This document shows, one piece after another, positions 48,838-58,589 of a DNA stretch of 64,000 nucleotides. Where the stretch lies: the NCBI GenBank assembly GCA_030847615.1, contig JAUMIR010000003.1, positions 21,705,001-21,769,000 of the forward strand. Direction: 5' to 3'. This DNA is from Gambelia wislizenii. Its lineage: Eukaryota; Chordata; Lepidosauria; Squamata; Crotaphytidae. A model generated the notes under the pieces. It saw only the letters and a program-made list of their open reading frames with translations, searched no databases and was not told the DNA's origin. Within the stretch, counting starts at the first letter, position 1; every line of letters begins with the position of its first letter. The position numbers and the translations under genes were made by a program.

Positions 48838-49303
48838 GTGAAGTTGAAGGCTTTCACGGCCGGCATCCATAGATTTTCCTTGATTTTTTTTCCGGGCTGT
48901 GAGGCTGTGTTCTGGAATAGTTTCTTTCTGACGCTTCACCTGCATCTGTGGCTGGCATCTTCAGAGAATGTGTGGGTAGGAGTGTATGTGGAGCTTATAT
49001 GTTGTGAACCTCTGTAGGGTAGTGTATGTAAATTTGTGTAATTGAATGGTTAGTTTCTGGGTATAGAAATGCAAGGCTCATTTGTGTCTGTTTGGCTAAT
49101 GGTTGGTTGATGGGCCATTATCTGCTGGGACTCCCCTTGTCCCTGGGTGGAATTCCTTTGTAAGTGCTGAGTTTTTATTCTATTGTTCTTCAAAACTGGG
49201 AGCCAGATTTTGTTTACAGAAGAAACCTTAAAAGTTTCTTCTGTAAGAAAGAAACTATTCCAGAACACGGCCTCACAGCCCAGAAAAAAACACCAAGGAA
49301 AAT
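48838..49303 (-). mobile_element. Penelope-like element with 15 bp target duplication
   Basis: The unit is flanked by CTTTGCATGATTAAT at 48823-48837 and 49304-49318, an exact 15 bp repeat. On the minus strand it has an inverted partial terminal copy (49303-49245), the last codons of the Penelope ORF (VNKIWLPVLKNN at about 49215-49180), 3' UTR, and the terminal sequence with a hammerhead-like core (48960-48930) ending 'aaagccttcaacttcac'. Confidence 0.85.
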
Positions 49304-49318
49304 CTTTGCATGATTAAT

Positions 49319-50189
49319 TGTTAAGATGAATTCATTGATTACAGTCTTTCCCCCCTTAAGAAATGAAGATTTGGTGCCAACAAATTGCTGTAAATAACTT
49401 TTGTAAATGGTTGTGATGCAGGAAATGCACTGAAGGTTATTTCCCAAAATATAAGTTCTCTGTGTAGGGTATTCATTTACAGAATCTTCCAGATCTATTC
49501 TAAGGCAGGAAGCAGCAAGATTTTCTTCTTTTGGGTAAAATTCAGATCATTCAGTTTCACTATTACTTAATATGCTTTTCTGGTCTTATTGCAGAATATC
49601 ACACACAGTTGTTTAAAGGTGCTGAAATGCAGTTTCCACTGCAGCAATAACAGAGTTGCATGGTACATTAAAGAGCAGTCAATTAACAGCACACGCCTAT
49701 GATGTTTATTCAGAATTTTGACTAGAACCAATGGTGTTCATTTGCTTGTACATGCCTGCAGCCCTATAAGCTTTAATGAACTAAAGTCCACTGTATCTCT
49801 TATATTATCATCATTGCTGTTCTTTTTATATTTATATCCTTACTTTAAATTTAAAAAATACACTTGAAATGCCTTCCAATAAAATAATTGCTATACAAAG
49901 CTAAGACAGAAGCCAAGTACAGTGCACTAAAAATTACTATCAAAATTACCAAGGCAAGAAAACATGTGTTAAATAACCATCAAATAATGCAGAATAAATT
50001 CATTAGAGAGCCATCAGTCAATGGCAAAAGAAACCATTTTCCCTTTTTTGCCTGTTGCCACTAAAGAATATCTGGTTTATTGGGCAGATAAAGGGACAGG
50101 AAGTCCAGATAAATGGTTATGTATTCATAGGATAAACAAGAATATTGAATCATATTCACAGACTGGAAACAAACATATGCATTATATAC
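49319..50189. other. unassigned; possible conserved noncoding segment
   Basis: No transposon recognised; 49550-49740 is low-repeat and homeodomain-core rich. Confidence 0.3.
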
Positions 50190-50290
50190 GGCTCCCAATG
50201 CTGCACCGCAGAGCCTGCAGCTGGGAAGCCCCTTTGTGGGCCAGGAGGAAGGAGGAGACCCTGTGCCTATGCGTCGCTGGCAAGCATTCG

Positions 50291-50330
50291 TGACGTGAGG
50301 AGAAGGGCGGGGCCCAAAAGGATAAAAGGG
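50291..50330 (+). promoter_or_regulatory. CRE-like, GC-box and TATA motifs
   Basis: TGACGTGA (50291-50298), GGGCGGGG (50305-50312) and a TATA-like GATAAAAGG (50321-50329) lie in order and spacing suited to a polymerase II promoter reading right. The predicted start is about 50345-50355. Confidence 0.55.
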
Positions 50331-50343
50331 GCCCCCGCCCTCT

Positions 50344-50379
50344 CCTCAGCCTCTCTTGCAATTCGGTGAGAGGCTGAGG
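50344..50379 (+). other. 12 bp perfect hairpin at predicted transcript start
   Basis: CCTCAGCCTCTC (50344-50355) pairs perfectly with GAGAGGCTGAGG (50368-50379) across a 12-base loop. It begins about 20 bp after the TATA-like motif, so a transcript would start in or just before it. Confidence 0.8.
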
Positions 50380-51195
50380 AGGCGGATGGTTTGAAGGGCT
50401 CTCCGGCTGGAGAGACGTGGCTTGCTGGAGCAGTGGAGCGAGGGACCCCCCCCCCCGTTCTCACTGCGGCATAGCCGCATGGCTGAGTGGGGCTTTGCCC
50501 CGGACTGGACGGGCCTTTATTTGCTGGTGTGGGGGCTTGGGGGGCGGGGGTGGTGTTGGGCGGTTCGCCGCCTCGGTGCCGGTTTGCTGCCTCCTTCTCT
50601 CATACCTGAGGCGCGGCTGTGTAGCAGAGCGGAGTCTGCTGACTCGGACGGGTCTCCCTTGTTCGGCTGGTGTGGCAGGTCTCATGGGTGGGGGTGGTTC
50701 GTCAGGCCGCGCAGGGCCCGGGCACCTGCACTTCAGGCAGGGGGGCAGCGGCTTGGCGGCGGCGAGTGGCAGTGTACATGGGGTCTATATCCCTGTGGTG
50801 TGGCCATGCAGCTGATTAGGGCCTACTCCGGCCATTACGGGCCTAGTTCAGTTTGTAGGGGGCATGGGGCCTGAAGGCGGTTTAAGGGCCTTTATTGCTG
50901 CTGGCGGCAGATTGGGCAGGCAACAGGCCAGGTGGCAGGCCATATTACTGTGAAGGCCTTCTGGTCCCACATGCCAGGCCATGAACTGGGCCCTGGGTGG
51001 GAAGGCCTAGTGGGAGGCAATTCGGGCCTCAGGCAGAAAGGCTGTGGTTTAGCTTGTGGGCCTTGTGAGGCCTGGGGCTTGGGCTCGGTTTGGCTGGGGC
51101 CTAAGGGGACCGGCCTGGGTTTTTTCAGTAGCCACAGAAAAACAATAGTAATAATAATCTTAATAGCTTATCGTAGCCTGTGTCTTCTTATATAG
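50380..51195 (+). other. GC-rich leader without a convincing gene
   Basis: The open frames are long only because GC-rich DNA lacks stops; the translations are Gly/Trp/Arg-rich without known motifs. The segment 50875-51115 repeats GGGCCT/GGCCTG units. Two acceptor-like sites follow: a T-run then CAG at 51128, and TATAG at 51195 just before the recombinase frame. Confidence 0.5.
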
Positions 51196-51917
51196 GAAAG
51201 GGCTTGCTCCACAATCCATTAGGGGCAGGTTATCCGCTCTGGCTTTCTGGTTGAAGGCACAGGGGGCCGCAGATAACACGGGTGACTTCCATGTTCAGAA
51301 GGCCCTGGAGGGATGGGTTAGAGAAAGGGGAAGGAAGGTAGATTCTAGAGCTCCCCTTTCCCCTGGTATCTTGAAGGGCCTGCGTCAGCTTTGGCAGGGT
51401 ATTTGTGCTTCTCCATATGAGGTTTTGCTGTTTCACGCTGCCGCCCTCATGGCATTTTTTGGGGCTTTGCGGATAAGAGAGTTGGTGGTAGCATCTAGGT
51501 TGGATACCTCGGGCAGGGCCTTGGAGTTTAGGGATGTGTTGGTGAATGATCAAGAGCTCACGTTCATCGTGCGTTTTTCAAAAACTGATCAGGTGGGACG
51601 GGGAAGAAAATCCAAACTGTCACGTTTCAGTGATACTGATCTGTGCCCAGTTTTGGCCATGCAGGGGTATCTACGGGTGCGGGGGACGGGCCTGGGCCTG
51701 TTATTTGTTCACGCTGACTCCCCCCCTTACTAAGTACCAGTTTTGGGCAGTGACGACCAAGGCGCTGACACAGCTTGGGCTGTTCAGGACACACTCATTC
51801 CGCATCGGAGCCACATCTACAGCTGCAGCGATGGGTATGGAGCCTGCGGCCATTCAGCAGATTGACCATTGGACATCCTCGGCATATCGGAGGTATATCC
51901 GCTTATCACCTTACTAA
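51196..51917 (+). pseudogene. tyrosine recombinase (YR integrase), frameshifted
   Basis: Tyrosine recombinases cut and rejoin DNA through a 3'-phosphotyrosine; in DIRS/Ngaro elements this inserts a circular DNA intermediate. The N-terminal core-binding part (RGRLSALAFWLKAQG) runs from about 51220. The catalytic domain shows FFGALRIRELV (catalytic Arg I), the FSKTDQ Lys segment, HSFRIGATSTAAAMG (His-x-x-Arg) and SSAYRRYIRL with the Tyr nucleophile. All key residues are present, but the frame changes at a run of seven C (51720-51726) before the HxxR part. There is no in-frame ATG at the domain start, and an acceptor-like AG at 51195 suggests splicing from an upstream leader. Confidence 0.85.
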
Positions 51918-51943
51918 CTTGTTCTTCCCATTTTGTCTTCCAG
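51911..51943 (+). promoter_or_regulatory. branch point and 3' splice-site-like signal
   Basis: TTACTAAC (51911-51918) is an optimal branch-point match. It is followed by a pyrimidine tract and CAG at 51941-51943, just before the SGNH frame. The first codons after the recombinase stop therefore look like the end of an intron. A matching donor is not certain. Confidence 0.5.
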
Positions 51944-51969
51944 GTGTTAGACCATTGATGGTGAGATGA

Positions 51970-52538
51970 CGGGTGCTGATTTGTGGCCACAGTATAGTCT
52001 ACTGGGAGGCCCGGCAGGCCCGCTTAAGTCATTTTGGAGCTCACCTCAGCCTGGGAGACAGGGCTACCATTGAATGGTTGGGGAAGAGAGGCCTGCGGTG
52101 GCATGGCCTCATGGACCTTCTGTTTGGGGAGTGTCGGGGGTCTCCGCCAGACATCCTGGTCCTTCATCTCGGCAGGAATGACTTGGGACTTCTCAAAGGA
52201 AAGGCCCTGGTCATTCAGGCCTCATACGATCTGGAGACGATTTGGTCAAGGTGGCCAGATGCCACCCTTGTGTGGTCAGCCATTCTGCCCAGACAGCTGT
52301 GGCGTGGGAGGGGAACCCCCGTTTGATTGACCGGGCCAGGCAGAAGGTTAATAGGCAAATTAGTAAGTTTTTGGTTACAAGGGGGGGCATTATTTGCAAC
52401 ACCTGCAGACTGTGTTCGAGAGGCCCAAGCTCTACAGGGTGGATGGGGTGCATCTCTTGGACACGGGGAACTTAATATTTTTGGGTGATCTTCAGCGGGG
52501 GTTGAGGGATCTGTTGGACAAGCTTGTGGGAGAGTAAA
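51970..52538 (+). pseudogene. SGNH/GDSL hydrolase domain, in three frames
   Basis: SGNH hydrolases are small esterase-like enzymes with Ser-Asn-Asp-His blocks; versions occur in Ngaro elements and in CR1 ORF1, where their role is not settled. Visible blocks are LICGHSIVYW (block I Ser), LHLGRNDLG (block III Asn, from about 52163) and, after two frame changes, VDGVHLLDTGN near 52439-52471 (block V Asp/His). The C-terminus LRDLLDKLVGE runs to TAA at 52536-52538. The catalytic residues look intact but the frameshifts (near 52300 and 52430) disable it. It follows the recombinase after a short noncoding gap with an acceptor-like site. Confidence 0.8.
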
Positions 52539-52990
52539 GGACTAAGCGAACACTTGCCCCTTATCTTGGCGGGAAGGGGGGAGGTGTAGATTACGGTGGG
52601 CACCCATGGCACTGATTTTGGTGAAGGGACAGCCTCTGGAAGGGTCCCTTTAGATTGTATGATCTGGGGGAACAGAAGGAGTCCTACCTTGGGGTTGGCC
52701 TGAAGGATAATCCCCTCACCTTAATCTGTATGGATTGGGTGAGGGACTTTCGGGTTAACCTTCCAGACACGGGCTGGCTGGAGAGCAACCCCAACCCCTG
52801 GGGTTACTCAACAGAGCTCAGGTGTTTGCCCAGGGAAGCTGGGGGCATAAGTCCAGAAGGGACGATCCGCCCCAGCTGCTCCCACATTAGGTTGCCTCCC
52901 CCCGCTGAAGATTTAAAGGGAATTAAATAGGCAGGGTTATAAATAAAGAACCCCTTTTATTTAAACCCAATACTTGTGTGTGATCTCATT
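52539..52990 (+). other. 3' region of the YR element with poly(A) signal
   Basis: Noncoding. AATAAA lies at 52944-52949 in 'ttataaataaagaacccc'. GC content falls after about 52920, and the element probably ends between 52950 and 53000. Confidence 0.5.
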
Positions 52991-53024
52991 ATTTCTCTGA
53001 GTTGGCCTGCAATATTATTATGAC

Positions 53025-53240
53025 ATACTACTGCTATCAGCATTTTGAACCAGTTGAAGTTTCTGTGTGGCTTTCAAAGGGAATGCCAAATATAACACAA
53101 TAAAGTAGTCTAACCTAGATGTTATCAGAACAAAGATAACTCTATCTCTTCTGGAGGTTCCTCAGCCCACAGTATAGGCATTTTTACATCTTTTTAAGTA
53201 TTAAGGGGGAATCACCATGACATGCAGCAGTCACATCAGT
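53025..53240 (+). mobile_element. L2-like LINE fragment
   Basis: 'ttttgaaccagttgaagttt' and 'aagtagtctaacctagatg' match a dispersed L2 segment in order. Confidence 0.55.
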
Positions 53241-53604
53241 GTGGATTTATCACTCTCAAAATTATATTTTGACATGGCATGATAAAAAATGTTATGCAAT
53301 CTAGGAAACATTCTAAAGATAGACTCTCTTATATTTACACTTCAAAAATCATTTTAGTTCAAAATTCAATATTGCAACCCAGACATTCGAAAATCCATGA
53401 TAATGGATAGATATAGATGCAACATATACAGGAACAAAGATTTTTGGCTTAACATCTTTTGTACATGTGTGAAGCTGTAGTTTGGTCTTATTAACTGGTT
53501 ACTCTAGTCTAGGTTGGTGTAATGGATTTCTGCTATGACATGGATGTTCTTTGTACAAATAATATGTGATGGAAGTTTTGGCATAGCACTATGGTTCCTC
53601 TTTC

Positions 53605-54264
53605 CTCAAAATCCATGAACTCCTTCTGAATTGCTGGGGAAAAGGGGAACTGCCATCAGATCTCCGAGATGCAGTCATCATCACCCTGTACAAGAAAAAA
53701 GGAGCGAAATCTGATTCCTCAAACTATCAAGGCATAACACTGCTCTCTATTGCTGGAAAAATCCTTGCAAGGATACTCCTGAACAGATTAGTTCCTGCTA
53801 TTGCAGAAGAACTTCTTCCTGAAAGCCAATGTGGCTTCAGAGCCAATAGGAGTACTACAGATATGGTATTTGCCCTTAGACAACTGCAAGAGAAATGTAG
53901 AGAGCAGAACAAGGGTCTCTATGTCACATTTGTCGACCTCACCAAAGCCTTCGACACTGTGAGTAGAAAAGGTCTATGGCAGATCCTGGAAAGACTAGGA
54001 TGTCCCCCCAAATTCCTTAAAATGATTATCTTGCTACACGAGGGATAGCACGGTCAAGTCAGATATGGCAATGCTCTTTCAGAGCCCTTTCTAATAACTA
54101 ATGGAATGAAGCAAGGTTGTGCTCTTGCTTCAACTTTATTTACAATCTTCTTCAGCATGATGCTCCAAAGGGCTACGGCAGAGCTCGAAGAAGAAGACGG
54201 CATCTATATATCTTACTGTATTGATGGTAGCTTGTTTAACTTAAGCCATCTGAGGGCTCACACT
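53605..54264 (+). pseudogene. LINE reverse transcriptase, N-terminal half
   Basis: A single frame except for one stop at 54046-54048. Motifs in order: LPSDLRDAVIITLYKKKGAK, YQGITLLSIAGKILARIL, CGFRANRSTTDMVFALRQLQ, YVTFVDLTKAFDTVSRKGLW (palm A with catalytic Asp) and TNGMKQGCALASTLFTIFFS (palm B). At 54265 the frame enters the MITE. The coding sequence is well kept apart from the stop, so the copy is moderately young. Confidence 0.85.
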
Positions 54265-54266
54265 AA

Positions 54267-54617
54267 GGACATTTTCAGACGATCCTTGCTGCGTAAGGAT
54301 CACCCGGGACAGTTACATCACAGCAGCGCAGCAGGGGGTCAATTTTGGACAACGCCGTACCTGCTGCGAGATCGTCTGTCCCTCTTGCACTTAGGCTTGG
54401 AGTGTGCCGCGCTATATTCGGCAAGATTTTATTCACAGACAACTTCTGTGAATAAAATCTTGCCGAATATAGAGCAGCAGGCTCCAAGCCTTAGTGCAAG
54501 AGGGACAGAGGATCTCGCAGCAGGGACAGCATGGTCCAAAATCAACCCCCTGCCGCGCTGCTGCGATGAAACTGTCCCGGGCGATCCTTGCGCAGCAAGG
54601 ATCATCTGAAAATGTCC
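54267..54617. mobile_element. 351 bp palindromic MITE inside the RT, TAA duplication
   Basis: Terminal pair GGACATTTTCAGA / TCTGAAAATGTCC, with TAA at 54264-54266 and 54618-54620. The whole element is a near-perfect hairpin: 'ctgcgagatcgtctgtccctc' on the left is inverted near 54505 on the right, and the centre is 'acagacaacttctgtgaat'. TAA duplication and the GGA-type end suggest PIF/Harbinger. Folded as RNA it would form a stem of about 160 bp. Confidence 0.9.
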
Positions 54618-54620
54618 TAA

Positions 54621-55575
54621 GACTCTAAACTATCTAGTCCGTGAGCTGCTCTTCGCTGATGATGCTGCCCTCATTGCCCACACAGAAGCAGCTCTGCAGC
54701 ATCTATAACATCCTGCTTCGGAACAGCTGCAGAGCTGTTTCGGCTGGAAGTCAACCTGAAGAAAACGGAAGTTCTTTACCAGCCAGCACCACAGGACAAA
54801 CACCACCATCCCCACATTGCTGTCGGCAGCTCTGTGCTTAAGTCTGCTCAGCAGTACCCCTACCTGGGAAGCATCATCTCCTCAGATGCCAAGATTGACA
54901 AAGAGATCGATCACAGATTAACAAAGGCATATAGTGCATTTGGAAGACTTTACAAAAGAGTCTGGAGTAATAAACACCTGAGGCGAAGCACAAAAATCAG
55001 TGTGTATAGAGCCATTGTACTGTCTATTCTCCTTTACCAATCTGAAACATGGGTCACCTATTGCCACCACTTACGACTCCTCGAACACTTTCATCAGCGC
55101 TGTCTACGCACAATCCTAAATATACACTGGACTGACTATGTGATGAATGTTGCTGTCCTTGAGCAAGCAGGGATCAGCAGCATTGAGGCCATGATATTGA
55201 GAACACACCTGCGCTGGGCAGGGCACGATTCTAGGATGGAGGACCATCTCCTCCCAAAAATAGTACTCTACGGTGAACTCGCCACAGGTCAGCGTAAGAG
55301 GGGCGCTCCAAAAAAGTGATGCAAGGATTCCCTGAAGCAACATCTCAGGCTCGGCCAAATTTATCACCAACAATGGTCTGCCCTGGCCTCACACCAGGAG
55401 GCATGGAGACGCACTATCTACAATGCTGCAGCCTTATTTGAGAACTCACACCGAACAATATTTGAGGAGAAACGACAATGCAGAAAGAATCACAACTTGG
55501 AAATATCACCCAAGGGACCTTCTGTGGTGCTTTCTGCAACCAGACTTGTTTATCTCGGATTGGCCTTTTTAGTCA
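54621..55575 (+). pseudogene. LINE reverse transcriptase, C-terminal half with zinc finger
   Basis: Continues the same RT after the MITE: VRELLFADDAALIAHTEA (palm C, FADD active site, 54640-54690), then a frame change, then the 54834-55319 frame with YLGSIISSDAKIDKEIDHRL, SILLYQSETWV and LEHFHQRCLRTILNIHWTDY. It has a stop at 55317-55319, then QHLRLGQIYHQQW. A C-terminal finger in another frame near 55522-55590 reads LSRIGLFSHQRACRK. At least two frame changes and stops. Confidence 0.82.
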
Positions 55576-55665
55576 TCAGCGCGCTTGCAGAAAGCGCGGG
55601 ATGTGTCCTTCCTGAATCTTCGTTTGCAAAGAAAAGCCAGAGAGAGAGATGGTTCCCCTTTTGTG

Positions 55666-58589
55666 CCAGGTTGCAAACTGTTGCTAATTTTCTATGTTGG
55701 AAGTCCATTCCTCACATTCTGTGTTGCTCAAGTGTAACCAAAGCTCATGTTGATGCTTCACAGCCAAAGGGATGGAGGTTTACATATTGAAGGGATGCAA
55801 AATAGTCTAGTGTGTACAAAAAATGATGTCCCAGAAAATATGTAAATCTTTCAGGTGCGGTGAGTAAGTTGTTTAGGGGAAGGGAGAAAATTTAACTCTA
55901 CTTTAGTTGTTCACATGTAGAGTTCACTTCCATGGGTAAAAACAGGGCTGAGGAGGAAAAAGTCCTCCTGGCCTCATTACACCACATATTTGGTAAAAGG
56001 AGTGGGTAGATTTAGGTGATTCATTCTGCAGGGTTGAAATTTATCAGCTGTGGCAAAATGTCCCATGGACTAGAGCTCATTCTTGCTATCACATGCTGCT
56101 GAGTGCCATTTTTTCCTTCCTAAGCCCCCCTCACCACCCAGAGGCCTATGCACAGTAATGCCAAGGCATCATTGGGCAGCAATCAGGAAGAGTTCTGAAA
56201 AAGGATGATAAAGTTGGTCCCTATTAAATTTTTCCAAGAGATCCAGAGGCCTCTTTTGCAGTGAAGCATGGCAGTGCTGGTTGCTCAATCCTTCACTGAC
56301 AGAGTCTCTGAAGCAAGGGCGAGGGGATTACAAGGTGATACATTGCACTCCCTTAGGGATCCATGCAAATGTACTACACTACAATATACAACATATGGTT
56401 TCCTGAATTAATGCTTGTGGATAATTATTATTAACTCATCGTCATTATCTGAATAATGGCATGTTTTGTTTTGTTTCCTGTTTTCTTTCATAATTGTTGA
56501 CTTAATTTATAAAATTTGCTTATAAATACCATTTAGTCCCCAAACAGACTACAAATCTTATTAATGTATACAGAAATGTCCATTTTATAAGTGCAAACCC
56601 TCCTATCCACTCACACGTCACTGTTTTAATTCAGCAGCTTTTATCCATTTTGTAACTTGTCCTCTTGAGATCAAGCATTGGGCCCATACAAAATGAACCT
56701 GTCTGCCTGTTTAGAAATGGCTTCCAGCAAACCATTTTAATTTATACGGAAAATTCTCACTGGAAGAAGCCTACACTGAAAAGAGGCCTATTTCCCATGA
56801 TGCTTCTGAAACCATTCCTGCCCAACACCTGCAAGGACAACCAGAGACATCGCTCAACAGCCACTTAACAAAACTGTCTAAAGCTTGCTTGGAACTAAAC
56901 AGATCGCCCTGCTCTGCTGAAAAAGTTGAGTCAGATATTTCAGAACCACTGCTACATAAAGTCTGGTCATTACGGTACATGATTCATATGTATTTCTTTA
57001 GATGCATGGTTAGGATGCTGACAGACATATCTTGTATAATAGCCAAAAATAATGGTATAAAAATCTCACTCAAAGAGAATTTTTCTGTCTCCTCCTAAAA
57101 ACAGGAGGAGACCATATCTGACATATTTTTTTTCTATGATCGCTCAAGCCTTTAAATTGAACCTTTAGGCAAGTCAATATTGTAATTGATTTGTTTTCTA
57201 TTTTGTAATAAACTCCTAAAACAAGAAATCTGGGGTCTATTTGTTTGCTTATGTCTGAGCTGAGTTGTCATTTCTTAGGAGGGTGAAGTGACACACTTGT
57301 GTTATATTTTAGGATGTTTTATTTTCCATTAGTCATCTGAAGCACAACACACAGAAACATGGTGTACAATTATAAACAAAAGCAAATAAAGTGAGACCTA
57401 GCATAATGATGGACATTTTGCTAGTGGACCAGGTCATAGATTTGTCTCGGTTGTCTTAAGTTATTTATTCAAAAATCTCCAGTTAAGATCAGTGCTGAAC
57501 TATTACATTCACCAAACAATGCATCAAACAATACCAGCCAGCCTTAACAACACAAACAAGCAACACCCCCCTGTTTGTATTGTTCCTCTTTGTCTACTAG
57601 GCATTAACCTCTTCCTGGGCTTTCTTGAGAAGTATAATGACTTTTCCTGTACTCTAGTAAAAATACATCCTCACAAATCAAGAAGAAGCAGACTCCAACT
57701 AAGTGGCTGAGAAGATTTACATTCTATTGCTAACCCTGTTATTACTCTGCTGAAAACCCCACAGCATCAATATAATGAATCCCTCAACCTCTGTCGCCAG
57801 CACAATTTTTCTTCCCAACCTCATTGGCTCCCAACTTTCTGCTTGACCTTTTACAATCTGTGTGCAGCAGAACTTCATTACAACCTTTTAATGATGCACA
57901 AATGGCACACAACACCAAGGTCACAGCAGATCCCAGGAAAGAACTTTTCAAGCATTACTAGAATAGAGATCAAGGGGACTTGGCTTAAAGAGACAGCATA
58001 ACGGGGTGAAGGAATACAACCACAGCACTGTGTTGTGATCCCTTGAGTTCCCTGGGCAGAGTGGGAACAGGGAACTTGAGGATGTCATTGGTTCATTTTC
58101 TGTAACTAAGAACAGGTTGTAAAGGAGAAGAAAATTCTGTCAGCAGCTAATGAATGGAATGGGTAATCTAAGAATGCTATCTGAATGGCAAAAGATAATA
58201 GAACATGGCATGGGAGCATTCAGATCAATGTACATGCAAATGAATGGATGAGGTGCTTAAGTTTACATTCATCTTCTACATTTTACAGTCCAGATTACCA
58301 TTTTGGTTTCTTAGTGATAGTAAGAAAGGAGAAAGATGAGGCTAAGGTAGTTATTTGGTAGTTGGCTCTATGATGCATGTTTAGGAATGGATTTCCTTCA
58401 TTTGTTTAAAAATGAGATTCTAGAAATTAAGAAGACAGTGCTATATTCATATTATATCTGATTTGTTAGTACTGTCTTTCATATGTTACTTTACATATAT
58501 AACAAATTGTGTGCATGTGGTAGAGGTGGAGAGACATGGGCATACATAATTTTTGTTGGGTTAAATTCACAGAATTCACAGAACTGAAT
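55666..58589. other. long unassigned stretch
   Basis: No gene or transposon boundary recognised. A perfect 10 bp hairpin lies at 57087-57112. Confidence 0.35.
57087..57112. other. 10 bp perfect stem-loop
   Basis: GTCTCCTCCT (57087-57096), loop AAAAAC, AGGAGGAGAC (57103-57112). No T or A run follows that would suggest a terminator. Function unknown. Confidence 0.85.

Larger units (their letters stand above)
50190..52990 (+). mobile_element. decayed tyrosine-recombinase element (Ngaro-like), GC-rich
   Basis: A CpG- and GC-rich island in AT-rich surroundings. In order it holds a promoter-like block (50291-50330), a hairpin, a GGGCCT-rich noncoding leader, splice-acceptor-like sites, a tyrosine recombinase, an SGNH hydrolase, and a 3' region with AATAAA at 52944. 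The recombinase-plus-SGNH combination is known from Ngaro-type YR retrotransposons of vertebrates. No reverse transcriptase is present, so this copy is either internally deleted or a non-autonomous or Crypton-like derivative. Exact ends and split direct repeats were not found. Confidence 0.75.
53590..55665 (+). mobile_element. LINE with C-terminal zinc finger, 5' truncated, MITE inside
   Basis: A non-LTR retrotransposon fragment covering the RT palm to the 3' end, interrupted at 54267-54617 by a MITE. It ends near 55660 at a GAGAGA-rich stretch. The RT lacks an RNase H and ends in a Cys/His finger, a layout seen in several vertebrate LINE clades (Vingi/I-like or similar); the clade is not assigned. 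A second 3' fragment lies at 58590-58800. Confidence 0.8.

Noticed and set aside
50417..50874. Overlapping 132- and 150-residue open frames in the GC-rich leader
   Set aside because: They are Gly/Trp/Arg-rich in overlapping frames, explained by few stops in GC-rich DNA. No gag-like motif.
50190..51195. Host CpG-island promoter
   Set aside because: The GC-rich block leads directly into recombinase and SGNH remnants and no host exon follows, so a mobile-element origin is simpler.
54106..54609. 167-residue open frame as a novel fusion protein
   Set aside because: Its second half is the inserted palindromic MITE read in frame by chance.
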